From NCBI GenBank assembly GCA_905331475.1, contig CAJNYU010000281.1:284224-348223 (forward strand): a stretch of DNA of 64,000 nucleotides, written 5' to 3'. The position numbers were made by a program, and so were the translations under genes. The notes beneath the pieces were generated by a model. It was given only the letters and a program-made list of their open reading frames with translations. It ran no database searches and had not been told where the DNA came from. Source of the DNA: Rotaria socialis. Lineage: Eukaryota > Rotifera > Eurotatoria > Philodinida > Philodinidae. This document shows, piece by piece, positions 1 to 13,100 of the stretch; position 1 is the first letter of the stretch, and each line of letters starts with the position of its first letter.

Positions 1-591
1 GATCTGTAGGTCTATTCAGAACTTCGGAATAGGAATAACAGTTTCAGTTCAATATTTTCTTGTCAATATCTAGCTTTTAACTTGAGTTTTAAATTTGCTG
101 GTAAGGTCATTCCACGATATGGCTCAAGAACAAAAATGTGGCACGTAAACGCAGTATTTTCTATTTACAATTAAAAGTAAATACTTTGTCTACATACCAC
201 AAGTATGTTTATGACCAATATTGAGGAATAATAACCTTGGAAGCCAAATTTTACTCGTATCGAAACTTTCTAAAATATACTAACTCTGTTCTGATATAAA
301 CTTCTACTTTTCTTTTTGGAAGTTCTTAATTTTTTCACAGTATTAATATAAATCTTGACTCCTAATTAATGGAAGATTCCATGGTAAATTGGCTTCATGT
401 GAATACTGAGATGCTTCTGTGAAAATGTATCTTTCAAGGCTTCTTGTTTATGCTTTGCAAAAAAAGATTACTTCCAGATGGCTTTGATGTAATGATAAAA
501 TTCTTCGCCTGTTCTATCATATATATTTTCCAAAATACAATTTATCTCTTCGTTTGAAATTCTATGTAAAAAAAATGATTTTATTTTTCAG
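1..591 (+). other. Intron or upstream sequence of the spectrin-repeat gene
   Basis: I see no coding exon here. The segment is AT-rich and ends in a pyrimidine-rich tract and a CAG acceptor just before the exon at 592. Because that exon begins in an open reading frame without a start codon, this stretch is best read as an intron of a gene whose 5' part lies outside the window. Confidence 0.5.
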
Positions 592-3500
592 AATCAATTC
601 AATCAATTGAAAAATAAATTTCGGCAATTTCAAAAACCATCCGATTTTGAACCAAAATATGCTAAACTGCGTCAAATTTTACTTGATGTCGAACAAAATA
701 TCTATACACTTGAAATACGTTCTGATGATCCGGATGTCATTCATAATCAATTAGAACATTGTTTAGTAAGTTTTCCTCTTTTCTTTTTTTTGATTCAATA
801 TAAATATATACAAATTTTTTCATATAGAAACTTTATAAAATTCTATCGGATATTAAATCTGATGTTGAATATGTTATTCGTGTTGGACGAAGTATTGTTG
901 AAAAAGGACAAGTCGATGAAGCAAATGATTTAACAAGACAGATCGATCAGTTAAAAGCAACTTTCAATAATCTCGGACCTAGAGTATAAATTCATTTCAT
1001 AATTTTAATTATCCATAGAAACGTACAACTCGATCGTTTAGGTATCAGCAGCAAGAACTCAATTGGATAGTGTCGAACGTCATCTACGTAAATTTCGTAA
1101 GGAATATTCGCATATTCATGAATGGTTTGTTAAAGCTGATCATGAAATACGTAAAATTGAAAATAAACCAGTATCAAAGAATAACAGAGAAGAAATCGAT
1201 TGGATACGAGTAAAAAGCTCAAAGAATTTAATGTACAGCATAAATAGAATTTTTTCATTTTGTTTCTTTAGACAACACGAAATGATATTAAAAAACTTGA
1301 AGCTAATTTTGAAATCTTAAGAAATCTAGAACATTCAATACAGAAAGATACTGAACGCCCATTACCAGGTCTTCATGAAAAGATCAGCGAATTAAAACGT
1401 CAAGTCGATCAATTAGACAGACGGCTCAAAGATCGATCAGATATTGTTGAGGTAAGATGAGGCAAAAAAAATTGATATTATTTATTTGAGATTTTATACT
1501 TTCGCAAATATCTATGAAAGGCCCTTTATAGTTATCATTGTTTTGGAAAGCACGTATTGATGTAATATGAACAAGTGCTATTTATGTGTTGTGTTGATGA
1601 CACAGTAATTATACAGATGGTCGACTACTAAAGGAAATGAACTCATCATTAGATAAAATGATATGAAAGGAGAGGAAAATAGTGGTTCTTTGTATTAATC
1701 GATATTTATGATTGAGAAGTTTGTATACAAGAAAGGAAGCGTCTGATCTATAGTACACTAGATGATTTATTTGTAAGAATAAGCAGATATAGGATGCGAA
1801 TCTTGGTTTGTGTCTCGATTGAGATACATTTATGGATGCAATCATACATTCTGTGAAGCATAGAGCGAGCGAGCGAGAGAGAGAGAGTTTGTTTCCATCA
1901 ACGCGTGTGTATGTCATTCACTGACAGAAGAAGCGCACAACAAGAACGAGCGAATCATAGTGTTATCTATAAGGAGTCGTCGCATTTTCTTTGTACAATT
2001 TTCTGTACTTTTGTTTCTCGTTCTTCTTATTCTTTCCCGCATTACAGTACACTCGTTTGGCTGGCTGCTCCTTTCTTATTATTATTCTTCTTCTTCCCCG
2101 TTTGTATGCACTATTTTCTTCTCAACCATTCATATCCATTAGTGCCAACATAGAAAACAAAAAGACCACATCTATTCTCTTTCTCGGTTCCCAAAAAAAA
2201 GATTACTGTCTTATTTCTTGGCTGACATCGCCATCCACAACATCTGAATATATATCATGTTTATGCTCTATAATAAAATATCGTTAAAGAAACGGATAGA
2301 GATTTACATTTCCTTTTATTACAACTAGTGATAGTGGTGATTCAACCTTGAATATTCTCTGCTAATTATCCCTGATATTTCCTAAACTCCTACTCACACG
2401 CTATGCTTGTCAACAACCTAGCATATATCCAATGACGAGACTAGTTGGGTGCGAGGCAAGAAATGCAAATAACAACACCGTCGTTCTCTTTCTATGCTTG
2501 TACAGAGTATTCGAGCTGGTTTGCTTCATCATCATCATCATCATCAATCACCCTCCTGTGTATCTTGTCTATATATACGTGAATGAATCGTGTGGATATC
2601 TTTTCTCCTTGCGAGCTGTTGGCTAAATCTTTTCTTTTCTCTGACTATCACCACCTATCGACGGCGAAGAAAGATGAGAACACTAGATAAATAGGTGTTA
2701 CTAAACCAAATTACTGATTACGCTCTTTTGTTATCACCAACATATTTTTCTTTCTCGCTCTCGCTTTTACTCTCTCTCTCTATTTATAATTGATATCGTT
2801 TGGGGTATATCTATTGTTGTCTTCAGAATAAGGAAACGACTAGGACAGAATGAGAAGGACTGGCGTCCAACGTTCGACGTCATCACATTCTGAACCATCA
2901 CGTCGTTATCATAATTTACTTTATATTCCACGTGAATCAGGATATGACTCATCGTCAGGTATATCGGCATCATCAACAGCAACACTTACTCCTATTGAAT
3001 ATATTATATATCCTATTGGATTACGTAAGGTATTATTTACGTCTGATTTTAAAGTCGATTTTTTTTTCTTTTTGTTTTGTATGTTAAAAAAAAATAGACT
3101 AAAATATTTTCGTTTTTCAATAGGGTCAAGTACGAAAATTAGAAGATGATTATCAAAGATTTACTCATATATACAAAGGAATCATAATACGTTTGGAAAA
3201 ATTAGATTCACTTTTATCCGATGCTGAACGTGTTCTTGATTTAACAAGAATATCAGTGAGTAGAGAAAGAGAAAGATAAAAATCGAAATATAAATTTCTA
3301 TTCTTTGTGCAGACAGTCCAAGAAGAATTGCGTAGTGTTCGTACACAACTTGATGAAATTCTTAATCTCGGTCAAGAACTTGTATCAAAAAGTGAAACAT
3401 ACAGCAAACTTGTTGGTCCTGATATTGAAAATATAACACGAAATTTCGAAGAATTACAACGTCGTATACGTGTTATTCAGGTTGGTATTTGTTGCGCTGC

Positions 3501-5997
3501 AAATTAGTCTTTTTTCTTGTGATTTTTGCTAAGTAGTTGTAAAGTTATGGGATTGATGAAAACCAAAACAAAACAAAAAAACTTAATTCTTAGTTCATAG
3601 TACGCTTAGTTAGATCTTGCACATAAACTTTCCCTTTATTCTCCTCCACACAACCTAATTCTTGCAGGAAATACAGGATAAACGTTTACGAGAACAACAA
3701 GCAACAACAACCACAACAAATAATAATAGTATTCATAATGATCAACGTGATGACGTTCGTCGAGAATATTATTCCGAAAAACGATACAATCGTACTGAGC
3801 GTGAATCACGTCATCGATCACCATCAGAATCATCAGATGTCAGCACTGCACATGGTGTTGTTGATGAAGAATTTAAGAAAAAATATTTACGTTGTTTGGC
3901 TTATATGAAATTAGTCGAACGTTTAAGTGACAATCAACAAGAAACTGATGAAGATTCCGATATTAAACATCGGAGATTATCTAGACGAGTATGCCTTTCG
4001 TTTTATTATTTATTATCGTTTTCATTTTATTAACGCTTTGTGGCATGTAGAGTATTTTCTATGCATGAAGATATTTATTAATATAATATTACTACTGCTT
4101 CGCTGAAATATACTTTATACACGTGCATTTTTTGTTTTGTTTGCAGGAACGAACGATTCGTGATCGACCAGAATATGAAGAGATCGAAAGAATCATACGT
4201 GAAACAGAAGAACGTGCCTATATTATCGAAAAAACAGATGTTGAACAAGCACGTCGTATCAGAGAGAAAATTCTTCGACTTAGAGTAATTGTTTTTTCCA
4301 TATTGAATTTCAATTTTTCCATAACATTTTTTTTATTAGGACTGTTTGGAGAATCTTAAAACTCGTTCGACTCCCTATCAAACTGACGAAGAAATTATTC
4401 GATATAATGAACGATGTCAAGAACATATTCGTACAATCGATAGAACAGTACCAAGAGAGCGGGTATGAGAAGCAAAAACTCTTTCTCTTTGTTTTTCCCA
4501 GTAATAATATAAAATAAAAAATGGCAATCAGAAAGAAATCGATCAGTCAATGATGAATAAAATTGACGTCGAATTTATTTGGCTATTCATATATCTACAA
4601 TTTGTATTAAATTCTTATAGAATATGGTCTAAAATTATTTCATTATTTATGATATGGGAAAATTAAATTAAATATATTCATTTGGAATGCCGTTTTTTTT
4701 GTTATAGCTCGTTCTCAGTGGACGAGTTAGTTGCGTGTGCAAACAACCACTTTTTTGTGTTAGTTAGCACTTCCTGGAATTTGTTTTCGGAAGTGTGATA
4801 ACAGATATCTTTTTTTTGTATTTGCGTTCAGTACGCTGGTCATTGAATTTGGTCAATTTTATTCTTTATGGTATTGGAATCATGTTATTTGGTACTGGTA
4901 TAGATGTTGGTATTATAATTAGCATTAACACATTGGAATTGAATATTCATGATTATAATTACTGAGACCATCGATATATATTAAATATGATTGCCATTTT
5001 TTCTTTTATAGTACGAACAGATTTTCCTCTCTATTCTAACTATTGAATTAACTGATTGTTTTATATTCGAAATGAATAAGAACATTTAGTTTAGATTTAA
5101 AAAAGAACTTATTCGCCATACGTCGATCGTATCCTGAATATTAAAAAATGACCTTTTAATATTGATTCTATTCTATTCTAGGAAATGGATTCCGATTTCA
5201 TCTACGATATTGATGATGCACGTTCAGTAATTAGTGAACCAGCACCATGTTTTAATACAAAATATCGCAAAACAGTTCATTCACTTGAACGTTATAAAGC
5301 CGATGATCAAACACGTTTTGCTCCAGCCTATGAAGAATATCAATTGCAACCATTATTACGTGTACGCAGTTTGAAAGCAATGGATCATCGAACATTGAGT
5401 GCACCATCATCACCAATATTACAACCACGTTATCGTTCATACGAACGTTCAAATGTTCAATATACCAAACAAACGAAAAATCAACAAGGTGGCCAAGATA
5501 ATTATCAAAGTTCAATATCGAAATCGGCTAGTATGCCAAATGGTGGCTTTCCAATGCAACAAAGTCTCTTACCTTATCCACCGCCACCACCTCCGAACTT
5601 CTATCCTCAACAACCTATGGTCTATCGTGAACGTGTTATTGATAGACATGTGGCTGAAAAAAGTACATCACGAGGTGAATCTCATCGTCAACAACATCAA
5701 GAATCAAGTGCTCATGTTCAACAGCAAAATCAACATCCGCAACAACAACAACAACAACAAGTACGTAGTGCAAGTGCCAGTGGACAAACTCAAACATTTA
5801 ATCGATCGATACCTGTTCAATATGAAACATCGAGAGGTTTTCGAACAACAAATGGTTTCTCACAAGAACAAACTCCAAATTATTTTTATAATGAGCAACA
5901 TGGAGGTGGAACTGACAGTTATCGACAACAAACTAATGATCAACCAATATTTCCATCACAAAGCGTTGGTCGTCATCCGAAACGTATTGTCAACTGA
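592..5997 (+). CDS. Spectrin-repeat protein, C-terminal part (possibly 5' half of the dystrophin locus)
   Basis: Exons that join in phase 0: 592-765, 828-983, 1042-1209, 1272-1451, 2844-3029, 3124-3255, 3313-3480, 3668-3988, 4147-4284, 4340-4462 and 5182-5997 (TGA). The gene is partial at its 5' end. The translated exons are rich in charged heptad helices with spaced Trp and Leu, as in spectrin repeats. The last exon encodes about 270 residues of disordered tail with a run of six prolines near residue 130 and a Gln-rich stretch near residue 185. AATAAA at 6081-6086 is a likely poly(A) signal. The 2843 acceptor is weak, so ATG 2850 could instead start a shorter transcript. Spectrin repeats act as spacers in actin-linked scaffolds. 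The tail is not a KASH domain, so a nesprin is unlikely. Because a dystrophin gene follows in the same phase, this may be its rod region with an alternative terminal exon; that is inference. Confidence 0.65.
1452..2843 (+). other. Long intron with GA/CT microsatellites, possible internal promoter
   Basis: This 1.4-kb gap is about twenty times longer than the neighbouring introns. It holds a short GA tract at about 1865-1888, an ATC trinucleotide run at about 2526-2545 and a CT-rich tract at about 2753-2783 followed by an AT-rich TATTTATAA sequence some 60 bp before ATG 2850. No conserved exon was recognised. Its length and the CT tract would fit an internal promoter. Confidence 0.35.
4463..5181 (+). 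other. 719-bp intron before the terminal exon
   Basis: The segment begins GTATGAG after CGG and ends in TTCTATTCTAG before GAAATGGATTCC. It is AT-rich and I see no exon or repeat in it. Confidence 0.6.
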
Positions 5998-7132
5998 GAG
6001 CAAAAACGAAACTCCCATGTTAATATATATAGCGAATTACAGAGAGAGAGTTAGTCCTACCTAAATTCTACAAGTAGAATAATAAAACATTGTTTGCAGT
6101 GTGTATACATGCGCTTTTTTTCTCTACTCTTCGTTCTTAATTTTTTTTTGATTTATATCTTGGAAATGTCGGTGCCAATGCACAGTTTTTTACGAAAAAG
6201 AAATATATTGCTTTTTGGCATCTGTCTTCGTTTGTCTTTTTTTTTGAAGAATTGTCTATGGTTTTTAATTTCTACTAGTACAATTTGTGTCTTTTAATTT
6301 CTTTTCTTCTCTTTTCTTTTCGTTTTTTTCTTTCTTTAATAAATATATAAGTATTTACTATAAGAAAACGAAATATTCTAATGGAAGCTTTTTTTTAAAT
6401 AAATAGCTAATTCATATGAATTATTTTTTCGTAATTACAAGATTTAGACAATAGCAGCGATAAGTTCAATGTCGCCTGCAATGTTTCTTTTTATTGTACA
6501 CGTATAGTCATTTCTATCTGCCAATCGCTGTTATGAGAATACCAAAAGATCGATTGTACAGGATCCTGGTCGACTACGCATCAATATATGGAAGCAAGAT
6601 AAAAAAGAATGGAAAGAGCAAGAGAGAGAGAGAGCGAATAGGGGGGACATGGAGACAGAAATAAGACGGAGAAGAAATATCAACGATATGGGATGACGTC
6701 CTTGCTTTTTGCTATAATCATTACCTACAAGCGAAAAATGCGCACCCAACAGCGAGAACAAGGAAAAATTGATCAAACCGACATACAAAGAGCCATTTCT
6801 ATTACCACCAAAACAATTAACCATCTTTTTACGCGTCCTCACACACACGCATATACAATTGGCGACCCTGATGACTTCGAGCATATACTACATCGGCTCG
6901 ACTGTTTATTTCACAGTCATCCTTCATACACTATTGACATAGGCGACAATTAAGCGTTGGCCGATTTGCTTTTCTCTCATTCTATATCTCTCTCTCTCTC
7001 TCTCTCTCTCACTCGCGCATATTCTTTCTTGTTATCATTGTCTTGCATTGTTCTTATCAAACATAACAAGCAAATCCATCACTGCAGTGCCTATCTCAAG
7101 ATTTTTTCCTCTACGTACTAAATCCGATCCCA
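5998..7132 (+). other. 3' end of the spectrin gene and upstream region of the dystrophin gene
   Basis: The first part is 3' untranslated sequence with AATAAA at 6081-6086 and another AATAAA near 6338. The second part holds GA-rich sequence near 6617-6635 and a long CT tract at about 6985-7011. The stretch 7088-7132, after an ACTGCAG, is open in the frame of ATG 7133 and in phase 0, so it could also be the first part of a spliced exon. Confidence 0.5.
6985..7011. repeat. CT dinucleotide tract about 120 bp before the dystrophin start
   Basis: An almost pure TC/CT run ends about 120 bp upstream of ATG 7133. Similar CT tracts lie before ATG 2850 and before the exon at 11187. A role as a GAGA-type promoter element is inference. 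Confidence 0.6.
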
Positions 7133-10100
7133 ATGGCATCGCCCGTGGAGAAGAAAGAGAACATACCTGCTGATTTTATTCAATGTGTGCAAAAATTGCT
7201 ATCATCTATATCCGCTTTAAGTAAACATCTGCATGTCCTGACAATTCAAAAGGAAGCGACGGAATCAAATGAAGAATTAACAACTAAACTTCAAGTAAGA
7301 AACATAAAATTTATATACAAAAAAAGACATTTCAACATAACACAAATGTTCGAGACATTATTCTTGATGAAAGAAGTGTCATCACTTTTATAATATTGTT
7401 AATCAATCAAAGTCCTTGATATAAATTGGACAATGATCATATTTCAATTTTCACTAATGGATTGAATCTTACTTATTATATAAGTATAGAAGCAATTGAA
7501 TACTCGAATCGATTATATTGTAGCCTCCTATACGCACAGTAATTCCTTTTGGTCTTGATAGAAGAAAAGAAAAGAAGTACTGTATCTTTTTATTCGAGTA
7601 AAGTGCTCCATCATTTATCATTGCCATAATAACATCTACTTTTTGCATGACATCAACATAACAAATTCTATACTTGTATTAGCTAGGACTTTTTTCTCGA
7701 TATCTTCTCTCTCTCTCTCTCTTTCTTTTCATGGTCGAAAGAATATTATTATCTTCAAATTTAAACAATAACACTATCCATTTATTTATTTATTTATATA
7801 TATATATATATGTGTGTATTTTACATACTATATTCTTATAAATGCATAATCACAGGCAATTTAAGCAGAAAAAAAAACTTTCTCATCTTATTCACATAAA
7901 TGACTAATGATTGTACCACGTTAACATGAATACATTCTTCCGTCTCTATTATTCGTATTGCTTAATCACTTTTGTATGCTCCGTAGCAGTGCGCTTGTAA
8001 CTTTCTCTTTCTTGCACACTTGATTACTCGTCAAATACTCACACACGGACACACATATATATATATATCTATGTCTCTAAATATATATATACAGCAAAAA
8101 AGCATAGTAACCATTGTTTGTTCGATTCATTAAAAGAGCAAAGGGGCTTCCCACAATCAATTCTCTGTTCTTTTCTTATGTCAACTCTTGAACGTAAGAA
8201 GAAGAGAAAACGCGAGAGAGAAACTTGTAAAATAGGAACAAGAAAAATCATGCATATCTTCGAGTGAGTGACTATCGCATATGTAGCATATGTAATAAAA
8301 CCTTTTGATAATTGTAATTGTCATGAAACAAGCTATTTACCAATTAAAAAATATTACCATGTGTCTCAATGATTTCTTTCTAGGCAATTAAAGACGCTAT
8401 TAATAGTCTTGCGCCAGCCGTTCGTACAGCAAAACAACTTGGATCTGCGACCCCATTAGTTGAACGTTTGTCACACGATTATTCACGTCTTTGCGACGAT
8501 TATAAAAAACATTATAGTGTTAAGATGGCTGAAACACGCCCTTTCGCTGAATACAAACAATATATAGAACGTTTGTCAACATGGTTGACCTCGACCAATG
8601 CTAATATTCATGAAGTTTTACAATCAGTTAATAAACAACGAGCATTACTTATTGTCAAGGTACGTTTTAAAATGAACAAAATAAAACGAATCGAGCTGCA
8701 AACCTTGATTTAAAAATATAAACGAACGTTTGTTTGATCGTTAAAATCAATGTTCTTTTCTTGTGTAGAATAGTGATTCTTGTAATTACATGTTTTATTT
8801 CTTTTCTCTTTCTTCAATAGAATCTTGATGAATTAAGCAAATACAAATCGTTATTAGAACGTGCAACAATATTAAATCTTACAATGGCTGCTGATTTACC
8901 AGATGAACAAGCAACAAAAATGACAAATGAAATAGCTGATGTTAAAGAACAATGGAGAGTTCTTATCGAAGGATTAAATACACTTAAAGAAAGGTAAATT
9001 TTCTACTTTGTCTATGTCTATGTTCTCATCTTGTCATGTATGTGCAACTTGAAACTTGATTTCCATTGAAAATTTCGGTTTTCAACTTTTAAACCAATAG
9101 CATTCTGAAGAATAGTGACTCACACATACGTATATCGCCATAAGTTGAAATTTTCTATTTTCAACTCAATTCAAGTTTCAAGTTTGACACTACTGTGATA
9201 TCGTTGTCAATCTAAATGAATCTTTATATTCATTTTCTCTAGACATGCATCACGCTATGCGTCACCTGAACGAACTCGTGAAGAAGATCGTTTAACAAAA
9301 CAAAATGAAAATCTTGTGCATTATATTGAAAGTTGGTTTACATTGGCAAGAGAACTGATTCATCAGCAAAAACAATTTATGATGCGCGAGCACGGTATGA
9401 TCGAGGATCAAAGATGCTTCCTCGACTCATTGATTTCATCTGATAATGAAATCAACGAACATAGTCTTCTTTGTCAACTTAAAGTAAAGTTGATAGATAT
9501 CTTCTGTTCAAAAACAGAGAGTGTGAGAGAGAGAAAGTGAAAGTTAACTGCCTTTTCTTTATTCAAGGAATGTGAACAAGAAATAAATCGATTAAGGACT
9601 TTACTCGATGAAAATTGCCGAACATTGAAAACGGATGATATGACGACAGGCGAAGTCACTCGTTCGTTAACGGATGAATTGACAGAAGTACGTGATAGTT
9701 TTTGTTTTATATCCTTGTCTATTATTTTTTTTTCTGTATGTCTTTCATTTATTCGTAGATCTCAAAATGTATAACAGCAGCACGTATTGAGTTAGAAAAT
9801 CGTATTGAACAACAGCATGGATTTCTTCGCGAATTAGATTCACTAAATAATTGGGTAACAAACTTCATAAACGAATCAAAAGCAACAGATGAACAAGTAA
9901 AATAAGATCCTAACTTCCTATTCATTGAAATCTAAACTCTTATTTAATAGACGATTAAATTAGCTGTCATCGAGCGACAACAACATTTCGATGAATTAAT
10001 TAAATATTGTCATGCCAATAATCATGAAGTTAAAGAAAAGCTTAAAAACTTAATTAAAATGTGGAATCAATTAACATCAATGAGTAAGTTGTATTGAGAC

Positions 10101-13100
10101 ATATGAATATTTTCTCTAGTTTTATTGCGTATTATTTTCCTATTCATTGAATTTTACTATTATCATCGCATTATCAATAGCACGACTCGTCTCTATTTCT
10201 CCATTAGCACACCCATGCGAGCTACATGATTCAAACTCTGTAGTGATTGTAGTAGCATTGCATGTTAAATTAATCCGTTTCTCTTTTTTCCTCCCTTCAA
10301 TAATGAAAACTACTAATCATGATCATAGAAAGAACAGAAAAAAAAGAAGTTTCAGACTAATATACTTAGAGACAGAGACCAGGCACACGCAATGCGATGA
10401 GAAAAACAGACACACAAATACATAATTGGATTTTTTCACATTCCGCCATGACTAGTTTTTGGTACCCATTATTTATTTTGCCTAATACAGGAAGTTAAAC
10501 ACTTGTTATTCGTATGTTCGCCTTGTTTCGCCAGATCTTTCTACAATATTCTTAAGTAGATCAATAAGTCTTTCAATAGACAAATCCGCATGTATGTATG
10601 TATGCATGCATTCACACATATACAGATAGAAGAAAGTTTTCTAATGACGTAACATGACATAATTAATGTGCCCTACCGACAAAACTAATAATAAGAACTC
10701 ATTTCTTTGTTGGGTAGGTTCATTATGATTAGTTGCAACCGACATAATAATAAACATAGGTTGCACGTATGTATCGAACGCATCTACATATCGATGCGTC
10801 GCCTGTCGACTAAATTTGTGTTCTCTTGTTCTTTCTACTGATGAAGTATAGACACACACAGCCTGAGGTGAGTTGATGATGATCATCTTGCTTTGTGTCT
10901 TTCTTTCCCTCTCTCCCGTTGTATTTTTTCTTTTCTCCATTGTGCATGTCTCGCAAGTGAATACAGGAGCTTAAGTTCGTTTCTCTCTCTCGCTCTCTCT
11001 CTCTCTCTCTATTTTCTTTTCTACGTTTCATTGCTGTTGTTCTCTCTTACTTTTTCTCTCAGTGATTGAAGAGTAATAGTTCACTTTCTTAGACCTTTAC
11101 GGCATCATGGGGGAAGTAATAAAGTAGCCACACCATCTCAAGTTTTTTCGGTTACATTAATTTCCCTTTTTCTTTCCGCTTGTTAGTCAATGATTCTCCA
11201 ACAACAGCGACTATTGAATTATCGAAGTCACCACCAATAGTACCGTTAGAATCATCACTATCTGAGAAACAACGACAAGCCAAACTAATTGACGAAGCTA
11301 CAAAACTACTAAATACAACTATACAATTGGGTAATCTTCAAGCTATTGAACAGCATCAAAACAACATAGCAGTAAGAGTAGAAAAACCATAAAATATTTG
11401 AACTGTCAATCTTCGTTTTTTCTTCTTCTTCTTCATTGCCTATAGTCATTGTTAACCAATATTAAAATAGGCCAATTTAATGATCAATTTGAAACAACTT
11501 CGAGCTGGATATTATATCTACCTGAATCACGTATGAATATCTGTGCTTTTGTTTTTGTTTTTGTATTGCTTCTGTTTATGTAGTACGTGATGAGATTGCA
11601 ACTCGACAGTCGATACTAAAACAAATGTTAATCGATACAACACGTATTGATCAGCTTCGTGTTAATTTCGTTTCGCATTTTAGTAGTGAAAATAATACAA
11701 CAGAAACTAATGAAGTAATCGATATTATTGATAATTATCCAAAAGAAATGACTTCTGATATACGACAATGGCTAAATGAGCAACAACAACAACAAACGCG
11801 TATAACAGCTCCATTAGCAACTGTTGATACATCGAAAAGTATCGATGATTTCGATGAGTATCTTAAACAAATCGAAGAGAATATTAGTTCTTATAAACAG
11901 AATGAAACTAATGAATCGAAATTAAAGGTTTGATTTTATTTTATTTTATTTCTCGCTGAATAATTTAATCGTGATATTCCTTTTTTGTTTTCTAGACAAT
12001 TCTTCAATTAATTGAAGAACGACCTAATTTACCGGAAAATTTAAATACTGATGATCAAGAACGCGTAGAAAATTTACATGAAAGATTATTACACGCACAA
12101 AAAGAAATCGAAGAAATTCGACAAAAGAATTCTTCATTTATTAATACGGAACAAATTATTACTAACACTGATCTATTAATTCGACGCTTACGAGATACGG
12201 AAGAACAAATCCGAGCTAATGTTTTACAACCAATTAATGATTATGGAAGGCTTATGACCGATTGTCAGGTAAAATTTTCACATTCATATATATATGTCAA
12301 TTAATCGAATCCGTAGAAATTCCTCATGGAATATTATTCTTTCATTGAGCATTGGCATATGAAAATATTTCGAGGCCGTAAAAACATGTCAATATTTTCT
12401 TCTAAATCTATATATAATAGAAAGTATTTTTTAAAGAAAGGCCGAAAGAATATCTAACGAACTGATTTGTGTTGATGTTTTTTATATGGCGATTTAATAG
12501 ATCGTCTAGTGTTGATGGATAACATCAGCAAAATTGCCTTTAACCAATCGACTTGTTTCTCTTAACTTCTGTTGATTACCTCGTAGACATTCTTCATATC
12601 TAACAGTCTATGTTATTGATAGCCGCCTTTATAAACAAAGATGAAAGAACAAATTCATCTGGACTAGTTTAATTATTGATAATAGTCAAGCACAATTTAT
12701 ATTTTACATTTGGCAAGAAAAGTTGAAGTTAAACTCGATAATTCTTAAATGACAAATTTAATGAAATCATTTTTTTTCTTATGGTAAATAAAAATGAAAA
12801 AAAAAGACGAAGAAATTTGAGCATGCTACATGTTCTTTACTCATTCTTAATCAAGTGACACTCAACGATACTTCATGCAAATAGAGGAAATAATCGCAAT
12901 CTCTATTTTTCTTTTATTTCTATGAAAAAAAAAAGGAACCTTCCCATTTTCTTTGCTTTCAGCGTATTATTACCGAACTCGATCAAAATCTTCGTCCACA
13001 TGTTGAACAAGTAATCAATACAGGCAAACGTCTCTATTCATCGGACAATAACAAAGATAGTAGTGGTGTCGAAAGTGCTGGTATGTAGTAAAAATATTTA

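Noticed and set aside
5399-6064. 221-residue plus-strand ORF overlapping the spectrin gene's last exon
   Set aside because: It is a frame shadow of the CAA/CAT-rich exon; the other frame carries the splice-supported protein.
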